Of a DNA stretch of 64,000 nt, positions 10,201-18,530 are shown one piece after another. The notes under the pieces are model-generated. The model worked only from the letters and a program-made list of their open reading frames with translations. It was not told where the DNA came from and ran no database searches. The translations under genes were made by a program, and so were the position numbers. This DNA is from Giardia muris. Taxonomy: Eukaryota; Fornicata; Diplomonadida; Hexamitidae. Within the stretch, counting starts at the first letter, position 1. Every line of letters starts with the position of its first letter. The stretch spans positions 992,001 through 1,056,000 of the forward strand of contig CM016925.1 in the NCBI GenBank assembly GCA_006247105.1, in the 5' to 3' direction.

Positions 10201-11387
10201 AGAACACTGAGATTATTCAGAAGTTATGTGCCAAGGAAGGGACAATCCCAAGCGTCTACGGGACTCCCTTCCAACTAGCGTTGAAGCATCGTTGCATTGC
10301 TGCTCTTTCGGCTCTCCAGGATGTCATCAAGGAAACGTTCGATTGGAAAACTGGGAATACCCCGCTCATGGACGCGGTCGTTGCGCGTGATCTCAGTGCT
10401 ATTCGCCTTCTTGAGCCTTGCCTCGCAACGGTCAAGAACAAGAAGTCTGGGAAGACCGCATTGATCTTGGCCATTGAGACGGGGAACTTCGATGCGTGTG
10501 CGCTTCTACGCGAGCGAGAGGCTAGGATCGTCTGTCCGGATGGCCGTTCACCTTTGATGCTCGCTATTGATCTTCATCAGATAGATATAGCGGAGCTCCT
10601 TGTGGGGGTTGGAAGTGGAATCTCCACAGAGAAGGGCGGGTTCGCACTTCGGTCCGCACTTCTTGAAGGATATCCGGGGCTTGCACAGAAGCTTATTACC
10701 ACAGAGTTGAATTTGATGCGACAGTCAGGACTTACCCCATTGATGATAGCATCAGCACTTGGGCTGACAGATACGGCACTACACTATGCTGACGCGTACG
10801 CTGGAGAAGCTGGACCAGACGGAATTACCGCGCTGATGTATGCGGTTATGTCACGAAATAAGGCCATAGTCTCACACCTGGCATCAAAGGAGATGCATCT
10901 ACAAGATGCACTCGGCAGGACCGCTCTCATATTCACGGCCAAACATAACTACCCTGAAGGAACTCGTCTAGTCCTTCAAGAGGCCACAGCTCAGATGAAA
11001 AAGGGTTGGACGGCGTTGATGTGGGCTGCCACACGTGGTGCCACCGAATGTGTTGTCCTACTTCGCTCTTTAGAGAGTGGGATCAGGAATGATCGTGATG
11101 AAACAGCCCTCATGTTAGCAGCACAAGCCGGTCATCCGGATGCTGTCCGAGCTCTTTGCCCATATGAAGGCGGGTTACACATCACATCAGGAAAGAGCTT
11201 GAACAAGGGGTTTACTGCTTTGCACTTTGCGGCACTTAGTGGGAACGCCGATTGCGTAGAGGCACTTCTTGCCAGTGAAGCGGGTCTTGAGACGGCAGAA
11301 CATCCTGCCGAGTACTGGGCTCATCGAAATGGGAACACTAGATGCGCGCAGATGATTGAGGAGTATTTAGCGGGACGGAGTGATTAG
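7272..11387 (+). CDS. Large ankyrin-repeat protein with degenerate NEK-like kinase region
   Basis: A 1371-aa protein. Residues from about 310 to the end are tandem ankyrin repeats, roughly 30, with the TALM signature (GMTALMWAA, GRTALMYAC, GNTALIHAS and others) typical of Giardia NEK/'protein 21.1' families. The first ~170 residues keep the spacing of a kinase: LAEVIAERSLYCEQFPEELL, then FFCLIQATEALERA, then a VPEAIFILPTGFLQV block where NEKs have HRDLKP-NIFL-VKLGDFG. The HRD aspartate and the DFG are absent, so it should be catalytically dead. A Ser-rich insert (about 170-260) interrupts the degenerate domain. It probably acts as a scaffold. The ankyrin assignment is firm; the pseudokinase reading is inference. 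Confidence 0.8.
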   Translation: MPIVAFIRTQMAVASDEDPGYIRMLVETAKRLSSSFIIRPLALLRSGSSLMINYDMPRNATSLAEVIAERSLYCEQFPEELLRRTFFCLIQATEALERAKTPFPTFAVPEAIFILPTGFLQVSLPHIIARGGQQSLTSSMQLQAICMFIRQLIKFNTNRLHAMGQSDSPLPRLTKQIRSSSKKKHASPTLQRVSSRTHLQISLLNPSEQDTTESCAVRPRRSLSRPVRTSLKGSLLSSSSSTSIGLKVDLPKQTDLAQTQGTSLEGILAVLQLETFEKDLSIETLLGISRVQRWFGDLCISMYKGLKGIHFPSTALIDAVKSRNHEQLGLLLHLVGHTDDRGMTALMWAAATNNKHAVYLLNEYEAGYIDMQGCSATCHAIIAGNKECFLMLKEVESHIHEGCGLTPLIFGLCLTPHNCDSKQLVHASTVLKSGHTPLMVAAIYNSTSWLVPLLRAAPHMAEQSLKGDITALMLAVESGALSMARALIHHTPHMIGKVDTMGRTALMRLMLLPAPELPQSPGAPPSPEPPKTRAELMSGFPLHDVLQEDFLFVLERLAPSESSISENDGMFAIDLALKTRNVEVIQHISRYSYNEVKDPETGMTRLMHACIEGDFALVCALYSAEAGLVDINGRTALMHIALRNETPEGLRCLELLARLEASRRDNNGRTALMYACIMQNFGQVMVLHQFESGLLDHEGKNEIDISKTIPNNTEIYNYLSARLPMVRLEHDRTPLMQSILEKKTASLERNQLTMMLHSQKKLRDDRGRTALMYCVEYGNLDVFERLRDVELYSRTFENTTTLMECAKQPLTSENAETLIPMVKRLLCESQMTDRDGNTALIYAVRAGSAKLIRILASREAGIQNHYGDTALLLALRNSRLNFCVQHLFERERGIRTLSGLSPFMVACQVGNEAVAQQLFDPSLLGELDETGNTALIHASHHCMDRVIPYLIDAECGTVSRNQQCPTALLAYIMAHGQNTEIIQKLCAKEGTIPSVYGTPFQLALKHRCIAALSALQDVIKETFDWKTGNTPLMDAVVARDLSAIRLLEPCLATVKNKKSGKTALILAIETGNFDACALLREREARIVCPDGRSPLMLAIDLHQIDIAELLVGVGSGISTEKGGFALRSALLEGYPGLAQKLITTELNLMRQSGLTPLMIASALGLTDTALHYADAYAGEAGPDGITALMYAVMSRNKAIVSHLASKEMHLQDALGRTALIFTAKHNYPEGTRLVLQEATAQMKKGWTALMWAATRGATECVVLLRSLESGIRNDRDETALMLAAQAGHPDAVRALCPYEGGLHITSGKSLNKGFTALHFAALSGNADCVEALLASEAGLETAEHPAEYWAHRNGNTRCAQMIEEYLAGRSD

Positions 11388-14300
11388 CGGCGTGCACGCT
11401 GCGCGAAACGATGCAGGGCATCAATGACCCGCGACATGAGCGAATCAATAGAGTTCCGGATGACTCCGTGGATGTAATGAACCGCAACGTCCTTCGAAAG
11501 AGTTAGTTGGTAACGCTCCTCAATGACCCGGAAGTTATCCTGAGCCGCGTCCTCAAGGGGTTTGATGCTTCCGCCACGCATCATTTGCATGAAGGTTAAC
11601 GGTACGTACGCCTCCGAGCGAAGAATCGTGAAGCTCTCGGACATGTAGCTTTGAAACTGGGCAAAGCCGGCCGAGTCTTCGCCACCCATCCCTAGGACGA
11701 TATCCTTCGTGATTTTTACGGGTAGAGTGTACTTCGGATCCTGACCGAAACACCACCCGAAGTCGATATGGAACATGCGCCCATCAGGGCGGAATAGAAG
11801 ATTCTCCCCGTGCCTGTCTCCTATTGCGAGGAGATACGTCGCGATGGAATACCCAGCCGATGATCGGATGAAGTTCGACAGCTGGGACTCACAAGACATG
11901 CCCTCCATCAAGTCAAGCGTTTCAGGAGGCCCGCAAAAGTCTCTGAGCGCGCGGTTAAGCAAGTTCTGAACATTGGGATGGAGATTTGTGAAACCGACGG
12001 TCTGAAGTAACATAACTAACCGGGAGGCCACCCCTTGCGTCGTGACGGCTCGTCGAGGACGATCAACGGTAACAGGAGAGGCCATTGCGTCCACAACCTC
12101 CTTTACCCCCGTTTCTGAGCTTTCCTTTTCCTCCGGAACTCCGCTCAGGTGACTAGCGGTACGTGAATGGCGTGACACGGTGCCACTAGGCTTTCGTCGT
12201 CTGCGAATAGCCTCCCCACCATCCATTGAGGGTTGAGAAACCTCCTTTCGTACCGAAGCGTCGACAGCCTTCGATCCGTTAAGGTTACCAGAAGCTTGAG
12301 GTAGAAGACGAGAGCTAGTCCCCTCCTCACCAAGAAGTGCTACCTGGTTTGTCGCAATTAAGCTTCCAACTGCTTGGTCAATGATATGGGGCATCCGAGA
12401 CAAGGCGGTAGAGAAGGCTTCGGGGTATACCTGGGAACGGTACTTGCATATCATGAGATTCAGATAAGCTTGGACGGAGCCGAAGCCTCGGCCTTTAGCA
12501 ATATCATCTTGTGACACTGAAGGGAGAATGCACTCTACAAAGCCCTCCGTGGGGCTAATTGCAAAGCACTTGTAAATGCTGAAGCGGAGATCCAAGTTGT
12601 GTGTTATCAACGCGTCATTCATGTGTGAGAAAAGCTGGATTGTCAGCATGTCAAGACGAAGGTCATCATCTCTCTTTATCAGGATCGGGATCTTTCGCCC
12701 AGTATCGGCCTCGATCAGGGTTAGCATCACTGGAGACTTAGCAGACTTGAAGACGCGAGCCGTTGGCTCAACTCGAGAAATGTGTACAAAACGTGTCCGA
12801 AAAGAGGCGTATATCTCATGCCGATCGGAATGAAGCGCCTTTCCTTGCATACTACTAACACCGGAGAGATGCGTGAGCCCTATGTATCCGGATGGAGACG
12901 TAGCATTCAGAGGGGTATCGCCCTCAATTGTTGTATTGACAACAGAGCCAAGTGCACTTAGTGTGTCATGACCAAGCTGTGTGGTTGTGCAGGACGCAGT
13001 CCTACGATGTCGTTTCTTTCGCATATAAGTCTCCTGGACAGGGGGCGTGACGAACGGAAAGATCACGCCATTATCACCTTGCACATCATCTTCAGCAGCT
13101 TCAGTCACGTCAAGAAAGGATGGGACCTTTGCAAGAGATGGGAAGGTAGCCGGATCCTTGAGTCGGGCAATCAAAGCCTCTGCTTGCCTTTCGCGACCGC
13201 CTTTGACTTCGCTCTTGACGGTAGCAACAAGATTGAGGAGCTCTCCCGTGAAGTGCTTTGTCCGCATGACCCGGTTGTAACAGGAATGGTCCTTTAGCTT
13301 CAGAATATCTCTGTACGCTTCCAGACACATATTGAACTTATTTTTGGCCTCCTCATCGCCTCTAGCACATGCATCTTTGTACCACAATTCAATATAGAAG
13401 GGAAGCAAGTAATAGGTGTACGGGGCCGAAACTGCTCGTACGACAAGGAGATCAGATAAACTGACGAAGGGGAAGTCATGTGATTTAGCAAGCTTGGTCA
13501 TATGGAGGCTCTGTCGTGAGGGATTGCGGCCATGAATCGAGAGGAGCTCTTCGTCGGTATTCTGAGGACGACTCTCGATCTCCTGCACTCTTGGCTGCAC
13601 CAGCTCAATGTCAAGGTCATCAGATGATATCGTGATATTCGAAAAGCTATTCTTAAGAGAGTCATCACCGAACAAGCCGAAGGTTCCGGACTTGAGTAAT
13701 AGCTCGACAGATTGAATACTGTCCGAACTGGACTCGTTGGCCTGCTCAAGATCGACATTAGGGGCGCTCCCAGCCAACGTTGGATGATCGTCATCATCCG
13801 ATGCTCGCGTCTTATAGATGTCCTGATAGGTCCAGCAGTTGTACTTGCATATCTCCTCGTCGTGCATAATGCAAAGGGTCAAAGGGAAGAGGTACTTGAC
13901 GATGACATCGTCCGGATACTCGTGAAGCCGCATCAACGCATATCTTCGGATGATGGGCGTACTAAGCTCCTTCGTCGAATACGGCCGTGTAAGAAGTATG
14001 AGTATCTGATCGAGGGCCGGCATCTCCCAGGTCATCAGAAGGTTTGCAAGCTCAGCCTCAATGGCCTGCTGGGTCGCATCGGACGCAGGGCTCGCAGCCG
14101 TGATCGAGCGCGACATCATCTCCATATAGGCATTTGGCATTGCGTGGAACGTGGCAAGAAGTGCACGGGGATGCTTGCGCATATAATACCGGTACTTCCA
14201 GACGAGTTGCCGCTCCTGTGGCTTCATCCTCGACGGGAAAAGACTAGAACAGATCCGAAGTAATTGGGCCAGAGTAATGCTATCCGGAACGAGCGTTTCC

Positions 14301-15583
14301 GGGTGCGCATCCATACGAGGGGCCAGCTCCGAGAGGATCATCGCGTTCTGATCGCGAACATCGTCTCGGTCGTCGTTTTGGTACGATAAGGCAAGTACAT
14401 AGTCAAGAGGATTGTACGAGCTCAGCTTCAAGCCTTGCATCGTTGTCATCCTCATCACATCGTCTGTCATGGTGCGTGCCTCTACAGATGGCTTCTTCTC
14501 TAGCGTTCCAAAGACAGACTGGACAGTATTTTTTTCATCAAAGTAATTTGTGAGAGAGCTGATACGGGAACGAATCAGTGTGAGAGCCTCCTGGTTGGTA
14601 AACTGGGCAGGTCGCGAGTTGAGAGTCTTGATGGTTGCGTGTCCAGAAGCATGGTTCCGAATATGGGTTGCATACTTGAGTGCCGCGTTGATTGCCTGAA
14701 GTCCATCGCCAGACCAAGCAGCCTGCTCTTCAGCGATCGCCTCGTGAGGGTCAAACGCCGAATACAAGGTCGAGACCGATTGACAATTCACGGGGCTTGT
14801 CTGGGAGACTATGACGGACTCGTGCATGAACCCAAACTGTTTCGAGGGCGTTCTTGTGTCGTAGATGTTCTCCTTTAAGGAGAGGTACTTGAAGTGGTTG
14901 GTGATCAACCGTGCGTGATTAGGGGTGAGAGGACCCAAGATAGACCGATCAAGGAGAGCGGATAGCTCATCACGGGTGAAGGCGATATCGGCCTGGCTAT
15001 AATCGGCGGCAAGTGTGAATCTTGGTTCTCCTGAGAAGGTGGTGAAACCACGCGGGCAATAACAGATAGGCTGTGGGATGGATGTTTCCAACATGAGTGC
15101 CGTTAGGACAGTATTCTGGGGATCACAGACCAAAGACTGGGTTAAAGAAGTATAGGCCGCTAGGGGAATCCGGACCTGTACGGTCGAAGGAGTGAAGAGC
15201 AACCCACGATAAAGAGGGACATCTGTCGTTCCAGCCTTCTGATCATTGAGCAAGAGGGTCATACGGAGGAAGGAACCGGGACGCAAATGGGAAATGAATG
15301 TAGAGAAACTAAGAGGTTGATATGACCAGGTATAAAGGAGTTCTGAGGCGTCCTGACGAATGGTGTCCTGAGTGGGTAAAGGAATACTAGGGGTGAGTGG
15401 CTCATTCTCTAAACGGAACAGCTGTATGGAAAACCCGATATCTGGGAACATCTCTATTGCGGTCTTTGGTAGAATGGCCGAGGGGGCCCGGGCATATTGG
15501 AGGGACACGCGTAGAGGGGTGGAGGCGCTATATGAGAGGGCGACAGACGTGTCGGGCGGTGCGTCCCCACACTGAGGAGACAT
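11384..15583 (-). CDS. Class III phosphatidylinositol 3-kinase (Vps34-like)
   Basis: Lipid kinase that makes PI3P on endosomal or vacuolar membranes, 1399 aa. A C2-like N-terminus is followed by a helical PIK domain (VWKYRYYMRKHPRALL; IIRRYALMRLHEYPDD). The catalytic domain has KRDDDLRLDMLTIQL, the catalytic loop IGDRHGENLL (about residue 1254), and FHIDFGWCFGQDPK with the DFG at about 1274. The end, VAVHYIHGVIRNSIDSLM...IDALHRFAQ, closely follows Vps34 C-termini. It is much longer than yeast or human Vps34. Inserts lie in the helical region and, about 180 aa of it Ser/Arg-rich, between SVQAYL and the catalytic loop. Kinase-domain inserts have been described for Giardia PI3Ks. The stop overlaps the convergent ankyrin gene's stop. 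Confidence 0.92.
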   Translation of the reverse strand: MSPQCGDAPPDTSVALSYSASTPLRVSLQYARAPSAILPKTAIEMFPDIGFSIQLFRLENEPLTPSIPLPTQDTIRQDASELLYTWSYQPLSFSTFISHLRPGSFLRMTLLLNDQKAGTTDVPLYRGLLFTPSTVQVRIPLAAYTSLTQSLVCDPQNTVLTALMLETSIPQPICYCPRGFTTFSGEPRFTLAADYSQADIAFTRDELSALLDRSILGPLTPNHARLITNHFKYLSLKENIYDTRTPSKQFGFMHESVIVSQTSPVNCQSVSTLYSAFDPHEAIAEEQAAWSGDGLQAINAALKYATHIRNHASGHATIKTLNSRPAQFTNQEALTLIRSRISSLTNYFDEKNTVQSVFGTLEKKPSVEARTMTDDVMRMTTMQGLKLSSYNPLDYVLALSYQNDDRDDVRDQNAMILSELAPRMDAHPETLVPDSITLAQLLRICSSLFPSRMKPQERQLVWKYRYYMRKHPRALLATFHAMPNAYMEMMSRSITAASPASDATQQAIEAELANLLMTWEMPALDQILILLTRPYSTKELSTPIIRRYALMRLHEYPDDVIVKYLFPLTLCIMHDEEICKYNCWTYQDIYKTRASDDDDHPTLAGSAPNVDLEQANESSSDSIQSVELLLKSGTFGLFGDDSLKNSFSNITISSDDLDIELVQPRVQEIESRPQNTDEELLSIHGRNPSRQSLHMTKLAKSHDFPFVSLSDLLVVRAVSAPYTYYLLPFYIELWYKDACARGDEEAKNKFNMCLEAYRDILKLKDHSCYNRVMRTKHFTGELLNLVATVKSEVKGGRERQAEALIARLKDPATFPSLAKVPSFLDVTEAAEDDVQGDNGVIFPFVTPPVQETYMRKKRHRRTASCTTTQLGHDTLSALGSVVNTTIEGDTPLNATSPSGYIGLTHLSGVSSMQGKALHSDRHEIYASFRTRFVHISRVEPTARVFKSAKSPVMLTLIEADTGRKIPILIKRDDDLRLDMLTIQLFSHMNDALITHNLDLRFSIYKCFAISPTEGFVECILPSVSQDDIAKGRGFGSVQAYLNLMICKYRSQVYPEAFSTALSRMPHIIDQAVGSLIATNQVALLGEEGTSSRLLPQASGNLNGSKAVDASVRKEVSQPSMDGGEAIRRRRKPSGTVSRHSRTASHLSGVPEEKESSETGVKEVVDAMASPVTVDRPRRAVTTQGVASRLVMLLQTVGFTNLHPNVQNLLNRALRDFCGPPETLDLMEGMSCESQLSNFIRSSAGYSIATYLLAIGDRHGENLLFRPDGRMFHIDFGWCFGQDPKYTLPVKITKDIVLGMGGEDSAGFAQFQSYMSESFTILRSEAYVPLTFMQMMRGGSIKPLEDAAQDNFRVIEERYQLTLSKDVAVHYIHGVIRNSIDSLMSRVIDALHRFAQRARR

Positions 15584-16129
15584 TTATTTTGGCCTTGGCT
15601 TCGTCACGTCTTGAAAGGCATATAAGGGCGGCATGGATAGGAGTAGGAGCTTCCCATATGAAGGAACCCCCACCAGAACCGGAATAGGTGCAACCCTTGT
15701 CATCAGTTCTCGAAGGGTGAAAAGGTGTTCTGATGAAAGCTTGGGTACGATGAGAAGAATAGCATCTGGTGGTTCGTCTTGAAGCGTTCGATATGTATAT
15801 TGACGCCTAGTTGATTGGAAGAGATACCAACAATGATATTCTGAGAAGGGAGGAACAAATCTTACGAAGTACTTCGCCGTCTTCAAGCGTTGATACAGCG
15901 TTATTATGGCGTCCATGAGTTGCCCATACTCCTCCCAAACGCCCTGCAACGCCTTACGGATGAGGGGGGACTTGCTTGGTAACTTTCCTTGAGCATGGAA
16001 ATATAGAACTTCAAGACTAGCAAAGAAGTGAATCCCGTCACGCCATAGTCCAAGGCGTGTCCCAATGCTTCCGGTTAGCTCGCAGACGTGGGAATAAGTC
16101 TCGGATATATACGTTTCCGGAGATACCAT
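15584..16129 (-). CDS. Unknown 181-aa protein
   Basis: No family is recognised. It appears to be a compact alpha/beta protein without signal peptide; hydrophobic stretches such as DAILLIVPKL and VLVGVPSYGKLLLLSMP look like core strands rather than membrane spans. Its TAA stop directly abuts the ATG of the PI3-kinase downstream (TAAATG, zero spacer), so the two may be co-expressed. Its start codon overlaps, head to head, the first ATG of the NlpC/P60-like gene. The upstream context AGAATTTTCGC is AT-rich and supports this start. Confidence 0.6.
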   Translation of the reverse strand: MVSPETYISETYSHVCELTGSIGTRLGLWRDGIHFFASLEVLYFHAQGKLPSKSPLIRKALQGVWEEYGQLMDAIITLYQRLKTAKYFVRFVPPFSEYHCWYLFQSTRRQYTYRTLQDEPPDAILLIVPKLSSEHLFTLRELMTRVAPIPVLVGVPSYGKLLLLSMPPLYAFQDVTKPRPK

Positions 16130-16850
16130 GCGAAAATTCTACCAGATGTCATTACAAGAATCATTTCTCGTCTTCTTGGAGAAGAAGCGAGCAGAGCGTG
16201 CACAGATGCGTGCGCGAGCGAAGACGAACGAAAGGACTCCTGAAGAACGTCAGGCCTTACGCCGTCAGTTTGTGGAGAAGGCATTGAGCTATTGTGGAAC
16301 TCCATATTCTCGTAAGGAACACCCAGAAGGATCCGAATTAGCCACCTGGCCGATTCAACTCGACTGTTGTGGCCTCGTTCGTCAAGTACTCTATGATATG
16401 GAGGAACAACTCGGATTTCGTCCTTTGCCTTACAATCAGGCATACCAGTTCGATACCTTACCAGACCGTTACGAGTCACATACTCAACTTCAACCAGGAG
16501 ACCTGATCTTCTATGAGGGAACGTACTTCGACGCGAAGAAGCGTCCACAGAAGCATAATATGGTTCACGTCGAAATCTATCTCGGTGGAGATGGGTCTGA
16601 GGAGAGTTGCGTTGGAAGCCGTTTCAGAAAGCAGACCGTCTCCGTCTTCGATAGCTACCGCTTCACAAGCACTTCTTGGGAGTTGAAGAAGATTCATTAT
16701 TGCTCAATCGAACCCTGGCTCAATGGAGTCTGCGTCTCGGCATGCCCTCTTCATCAGTGGGAGAAGGGAGCGGGCGGCCGCCGCATCAAAGGAAGCATCT
16801 TTGACCCCCTCGAAGAGGAGGATCTATGTTCAGATGCTGGGGACGAGTAA
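16128..16850 (+). CDS. NlpC/P60-fold protein (papain-like cysteine hydrolase family)
   Basis: A 240-aa protein (234 aa if the second ATG at 16146 is used). After an Arg/Lys-rich helix (about residues 20-50) comes the fold: FVEKALSYCGTPY, LDCCGLVRQVLYDM with the likely nucleophile Cys80 (Cys81 adjacent), LQPGDLIFYEG (122-131), and MVHVEIYLGGDG with the likely His147. This matches the NlpC/P60 order DCSGLV - LQPGDLVFF - HVGIYLG. No signal peptide is seen, so it is probably cytosolic and may have a substrate other than peptidoglycan. The second ATG may be the true start because it leaves CGAAAATTCTACCAG as a shared divergent promoter. The stop TAA is embedded in AGTAAA. Confidence 0.65.
   Translation: MRKFYQMSLQESFLVFLEKKRAERAQMRARAKTNERTPEERQALRRQFVEKALSYCGTPYSRKEHPEGSELATWPIQLDCCGLVRQVLYDMEEQLGFRPLPYNQAYQFDTLPDRYESHTQLQPGDLIFYEGTYFDAKKRPQKHNMVHVEIYLGGDGSEESCVGSRFRKQTVSVFDSYRFTSTSWELKKIHYCSIEPWLNGVCVSACPLHQWEKGAGGRRIKGSIFDPLEEEDLCSDAGDE
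16131..16145. promoter_or_regulatory. Possible bidirectional AT-rich initiator
   Basis: The 15 bases CGAAAATTCTACCAG lie between the ATG of the minus-strand gene (16129) and the second ATG of the plus-strand gene (16146). They hold the only AT-rich block available to both genes, so a shared initiator is likely if the second ATG is used. Confidence 0.35.
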
Positions 16851-16851
16851 A
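16846..16851 (+). terminator. Poly(A) signal AGTAAA containing the stop codon
   Basis: The TAA stop (16848-16850) of the NlpC/P60-like gene forms the middle of an AGTAAA signal. The next gene starts at 16866, only 14 bp beyond it. Confidence 0.6.
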
Positions 16852-16865
16852 ATACGAGAACACAT

Positions 16866-18530
16866 ATGGAAGCCCCTGAGCCGGAGCAGGTCGACTTCAT
16901 CACCCAGCGCCTCGCGGAGACGTACGCGCCGCGGATACCTCCGGGAGGAACGCATGGCTCGCGAGGAGAAGCCTCTCGTACCCGGACTAACCAAAGCGTC
17001 CTTGACCTCCGTGCGGACCAGCAGAAAAAGCGCGCCCCCATGGCCCTCTATGAGGCCGACCAGCGCCACAACGGGATGAACCATAAGCTGTACTTGGCCG
17101 TCCGGAAGAGCACTCAACTCAACGACGATCAGCAACTCGAATCGATCTTGGCTAGCCGGATTCGGAACTCGCAACGCCCCATCAATACGACGCGGCCCAT
17201 GGGGTCGGCGCTCTCGGCAGCGGGAGTCGGTTCTCTATACGATCAGCCCGGTAGTATGCATTCCAGCCATCTAGCCAGCTCCGGGATACATCGTGGGGTA
17301 GCATCTTCACAACTCTCGACGTCTGGGCTTAACACAAGCCGTGGACAAGTACAGGGTAACCGTCAAGGCTCTCGATCTGAACAACGTTTAAATAGAAGTG
17401 CACAAGGAACAATGGGAAGGTCTATGGGATACCATGATGGGACCGTCATCACGGTCTCACATGAGGGGGCCAAAATCCCACCACTTCCGGCATATATGTT
17501 GGAAGCGATGGAGAACAATCCAGAGCCCCAAAAGAATGGTGTACGGACAGAGGAGGACCTAAACGTCGATATGCTATCGTATTCCCCACACATCCGGCCT
17601 TTACAGAAGACGATAACAGCGAATCGGTTCAACGACGGCCTCAAAGTCCTTCGAGAAGCGAACCTACGCTATGGACTAGGCAATATGGAGCCAAATAGCC
17701 GTCCCATCCTGGTCAATAGCGCCTTGACGGTCCCGGGGATTGTCCAGCCAATTCAATCCGTACTTTCCGAACAAATGATGATCGCCTCTTCAGACATCTC
17801 TCTTACGATGAAGGAGCTCACGCTTTCTTCCGCAGGAATCAACACTCGCGGGTTGAGTGAGAAGGAGCGGGAGGATATCAACACTCAATACATTGCCTTC
17901 GGAACTGTGAAGCCGCATACGAGTACAGCGCCGAAGGGTGGGGTTTCTGTTAAGAAAACACCACAAACGGCACGGACTAAGATCGAGACACTTCGCTCGG
18001 CTCGTCTTCGAAAAGGGCTTTCGAACAGTGGGGTTGGAGCACAAGAGCTCGATGCTGAGACGACAATTTCATCGGCTATCAAACGGAAGAAGGCTAGGGA
18101 ATTGCAACAGAAGTTTCCGGACGTGTACATCACGGGGGCGAACGAGGGTTCGTTGGCATCTTTCGAGGGTGCGAAGATCGTCGATAATACACAGCACCTT
18201 CGTGGATTTTCTTCCACAGTGACCACGAGTCAGACCTCGAAGAGTGGGATTTCGATGACTCGTAGTCGATTGGGGCAGTCGAGCCGAGTGGACTTTCGTG
18301 ACGACCCTGAAGAGCTCTCGCTTTCCAACTTGAACGTTAACGAGTCAAATGATGAGATTCTTGCAGATGACCCGCTTGAGGAGGATCCTGAGCAGCGGGT
18401 CGACTCGGGCTTCAATGCTGTCTTCGGATACCGTCCACCAAACACACTTGCACAGTCCTCGGCAAAAGCACGGGTTGATCTGGATGGAAACCTTGAGGGA
18501 GGGCAAAAATGGAAGACACGTCACTCCTGA
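16866..18530 (+). CDS. Unknown 554-aa protein, largely disordered
   Basis: No family is recognised. Residues 1-105 are charged and possibly helical (DFITQRLAETYAPR; ALYEADQRHNGMNHKLYLAV). The middle (about 110-200) is Ser/Gly/Arg/Gln-rich and low in complexity. The region about 240-370 has better-defined helices (SEQMMIASSDISLTMKELTL). The C-terminus is acidic. Such layouts are common in structural or axoneme-associated proteins, but nothing specific can be claimed. Its last 22 bp overlap the beginning of the MED6-like gene, whose initiator AAAAATG lies inside this coding sequence. Confidence 0.6.
   Translation: MEAPEPEQVDFITQRLAETYAPRIPPGGTHGSRGEASRTRTNQSVLDLRADQQKKRAPMALYEADQRHNGMNHKLYLAVRKSTQLNDDQQLESILASRIRNSQRPINTTRPMGSALSAAGVGSLYDQPGSMHSSHLASSGIHRGVASSQLSTSGLNTSRGQVQGNRQGSRSEQRLNRSAQGTMGRSMGYHDGTVITVSHEGAKIPPLPAYMLEAMENNPEPQKNGVRTEEDLNVDMLSYSPHIRPLQKTITANRFNDGLKVLREANLRYGLGNMEPNSRPILVNSALTVPGIVQPIQSVLSEQMMIASSDISLTMKELTLSSAGINTRGLSEKEREDINTQYIAFGTVKPHTSTAPKGGVSVKKTPQTARTKIETLRSARLRKGLSNSGVGAQELDAETTISSAIKRKKARELQQKFPDVYITGANEGSLASFEGAKIVDNTQHLRGFSSTVTTSQTSKSGISMTRSRLGQSSRVDFRDDPEELSLSNLNVNESNDEILADDPLEEDPEQRVDSGFNAVFGYRPPNTLAQSSAKARVDLDGNLEGGQKWKTRHS

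Noticed and set aside
13712..14263. 183-codon plus-strand ORF inside the PI3-kinase gene
   Set aside because: It is antisense to the conserved helical region of the kinase and has no recognisable features.
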